From the NCBI GenBank assembly GCA_030039515.1, contig JASHVT010000113.1:1-5057 (forward strand): a stretch of 5,057 bases of DNA. The letters are read 5' to 3'. Within the stretch, counting starts at the first letter, position 1; each line of letters begins with the position of its first letter. The position numbers and the translations under genes were made by a program. This DNA comes from Nitrososphaerales archaeon (GTDB taxonomy: Archaea > Thermoproteota > Nitrososphaeria > Nitrososphaerales > Gagatemarchaeaceae). Below, in pieces: positions 4,970 to 5,057 of this stretch. The notes under the pieces were generated by a model. The model saw nothing but the letters and a program-made list of their open reading frames with translations, had not been told where the DNA came from and ran no database searches.

Positions 4970-5057
4970 GGGGCCGTCGTCCAGGCCACATCGTGGGGAC
5001 CGTGCCTTCGGGCTCACCCAAAGTTTGGTCAAGGATACTACCCTGGGGCGGTAGCGA
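4970..5057 (+). tRNA. tRNA-Pro(GGG), 5' part, interrupted by a D-loop intron (3' end outside window)
   Basis: Reading across an insert gives a regular tRNA 5' half. Acceptor strand GGGGCCG is at 4970-4976, with T8 and C9 next. D-stem GTCC (4979-4982) pairs with GGAT (5033-5036, one G-U). The D-loop, after removing 39 bases, is AGTTTGGTCAA with A14, G15, G18G19 and A21 in place. Base 26 is A5037. The anticodon stem CTACC (5038-5042) pairs fully with GGTAG (5050-5054) around the 7-base loop CTGGGGC, with T33 and anticodon GGG at 5045-5047, which reads proline CCC codons. The sequence ends at the variable loop, so the T-arm and the 3' acceptor strand (expected CGGCCCC) cannot be checked. The TATA position supports a transcript start just upstream. 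A gene for this tRNA next to cca and in a window with rnz fits the tRNA theme. Confidence 0.72.
4985..5023 (+). other. Putative 39-base intron in the tRNA D-loop
   Basis: These bases separate the two halves of the D-loop. The dinucleotide AG occurs at both borders (4983-4984 and 5022-5023), so the cut could be shifted by up to two bases with the same product; as drawn it follows tRNA position 15. The insert can fold: TGGG (4994-4997) with CCCA (5017-5020), GA with TC (A5016 bulged), and GCC-TTCG-GGC (5004-5013) capped by a UUCG tetraloop. I could not draw a canonical bulge-helix-bulge at the borders, so the precise splice sites are uncertain. Confidence 0.55.

Noticed and set aside
4970..5020. 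5' half of tRNA-Arg(TCG): loop CTTCGGG at 5006-5012 looks like an anticodon loop with U33 and anticodon TCG.
   Set aside because: The D-loop would be 14 bases without G18G19 in place, the anticodon stem has no partner strand, and the downstream CTGGGGC loop with a perfect 5-bp stem gives a far better tRNA-Pro. The TTCG is better explained as the tetraloop of the intron hairpin.
5018..5028. CCAAA-G-TTTGG inverted repeat as a hairpin or operator.
   Set aside because: A one-base loop cannot form a hairpin, and the repeat straddles the intron/exon border of the tRNA, where the TTTGG half is the normal D-loop sequence.
1..5057. CRISPR arrays, insertion sequences, attachment sites, riboswitches or defence systems.
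   Set aside because: Reading through the window I found no direct repeat arrays, transposase-like frames, terminal inverted repeats or recognisable aptamers; nearly all bases are accounted for by housekeeping RNA-related genes.

Overview
The window is GC-rich archaeal chromosome, most likely from the Thaumarchaeota/TACK side. The evidence is a set of archaeal-type proteins (Trm-G10 methyltransferase, class I CCA-adding enzyme, the UPF0200/UPF0201 pair, a compact archaeal protein kinase), TTTAAA-core TATA boxes placed as archaeal TFB/TBP promoters require, frequent TTG/GTG starts, and an apparently intron-bearing tRNA gene. The lineage is inferred from family resemblance and was not tested. 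Genes are packed tightly and no gap exceeds 80 bases.

Layout. (1) Positions 1-1275, plus strand: the C-terminal end of a Trm-G10-type tRNA guanine N2-methyltransferase, then RNase Z, 17 bases apart. (2) Positions 1260-2214, minus strand: a P-loop nucleotide kinase-like protein (UPF0200) followed by a small UPF0201 protein. This unit converges on RNase Z and overlaps it by 16 bases. (3) Positions 2215-2278: a 64-base divergent promoter region centred on a 10-bp palindromic TATA element. (4) Positions 2279-4897, plus strand: RNA 2',3'-cyclic phosphodiesterase (ThpR), CCA-adding enzyme and a COG2112-like protein kinase, all overlapping end to start and so almost certainly one operon. (5) Positions 4898-5057: a TATA box and the 5' part of a tRNA, best read as tRNA-Pro(GGG) interrupted in the D-loop by a 39-base intron. 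The window ends just after the anticodon arm.

The common theme is tRNA metabolism. RNase Z removes the 3' trailer, the CCA enzyme adds the terminal CCA, Trm-G10 methylates position 10, ThpR acts on 2',3'-cyclic phosphate or 2'-5' RNA ends, and a tRNA gene lies at the right edge. The roles of the UPF0200/UPF0201 pair and of the kinase are unknown; their position among these genes is suggestive only. The points most worth a second look are the D-loop tRNA intron, the altered catalytic loop of the kinase, and Asn in place of the expected third catalytic carboxylate of the CCA enzyme.
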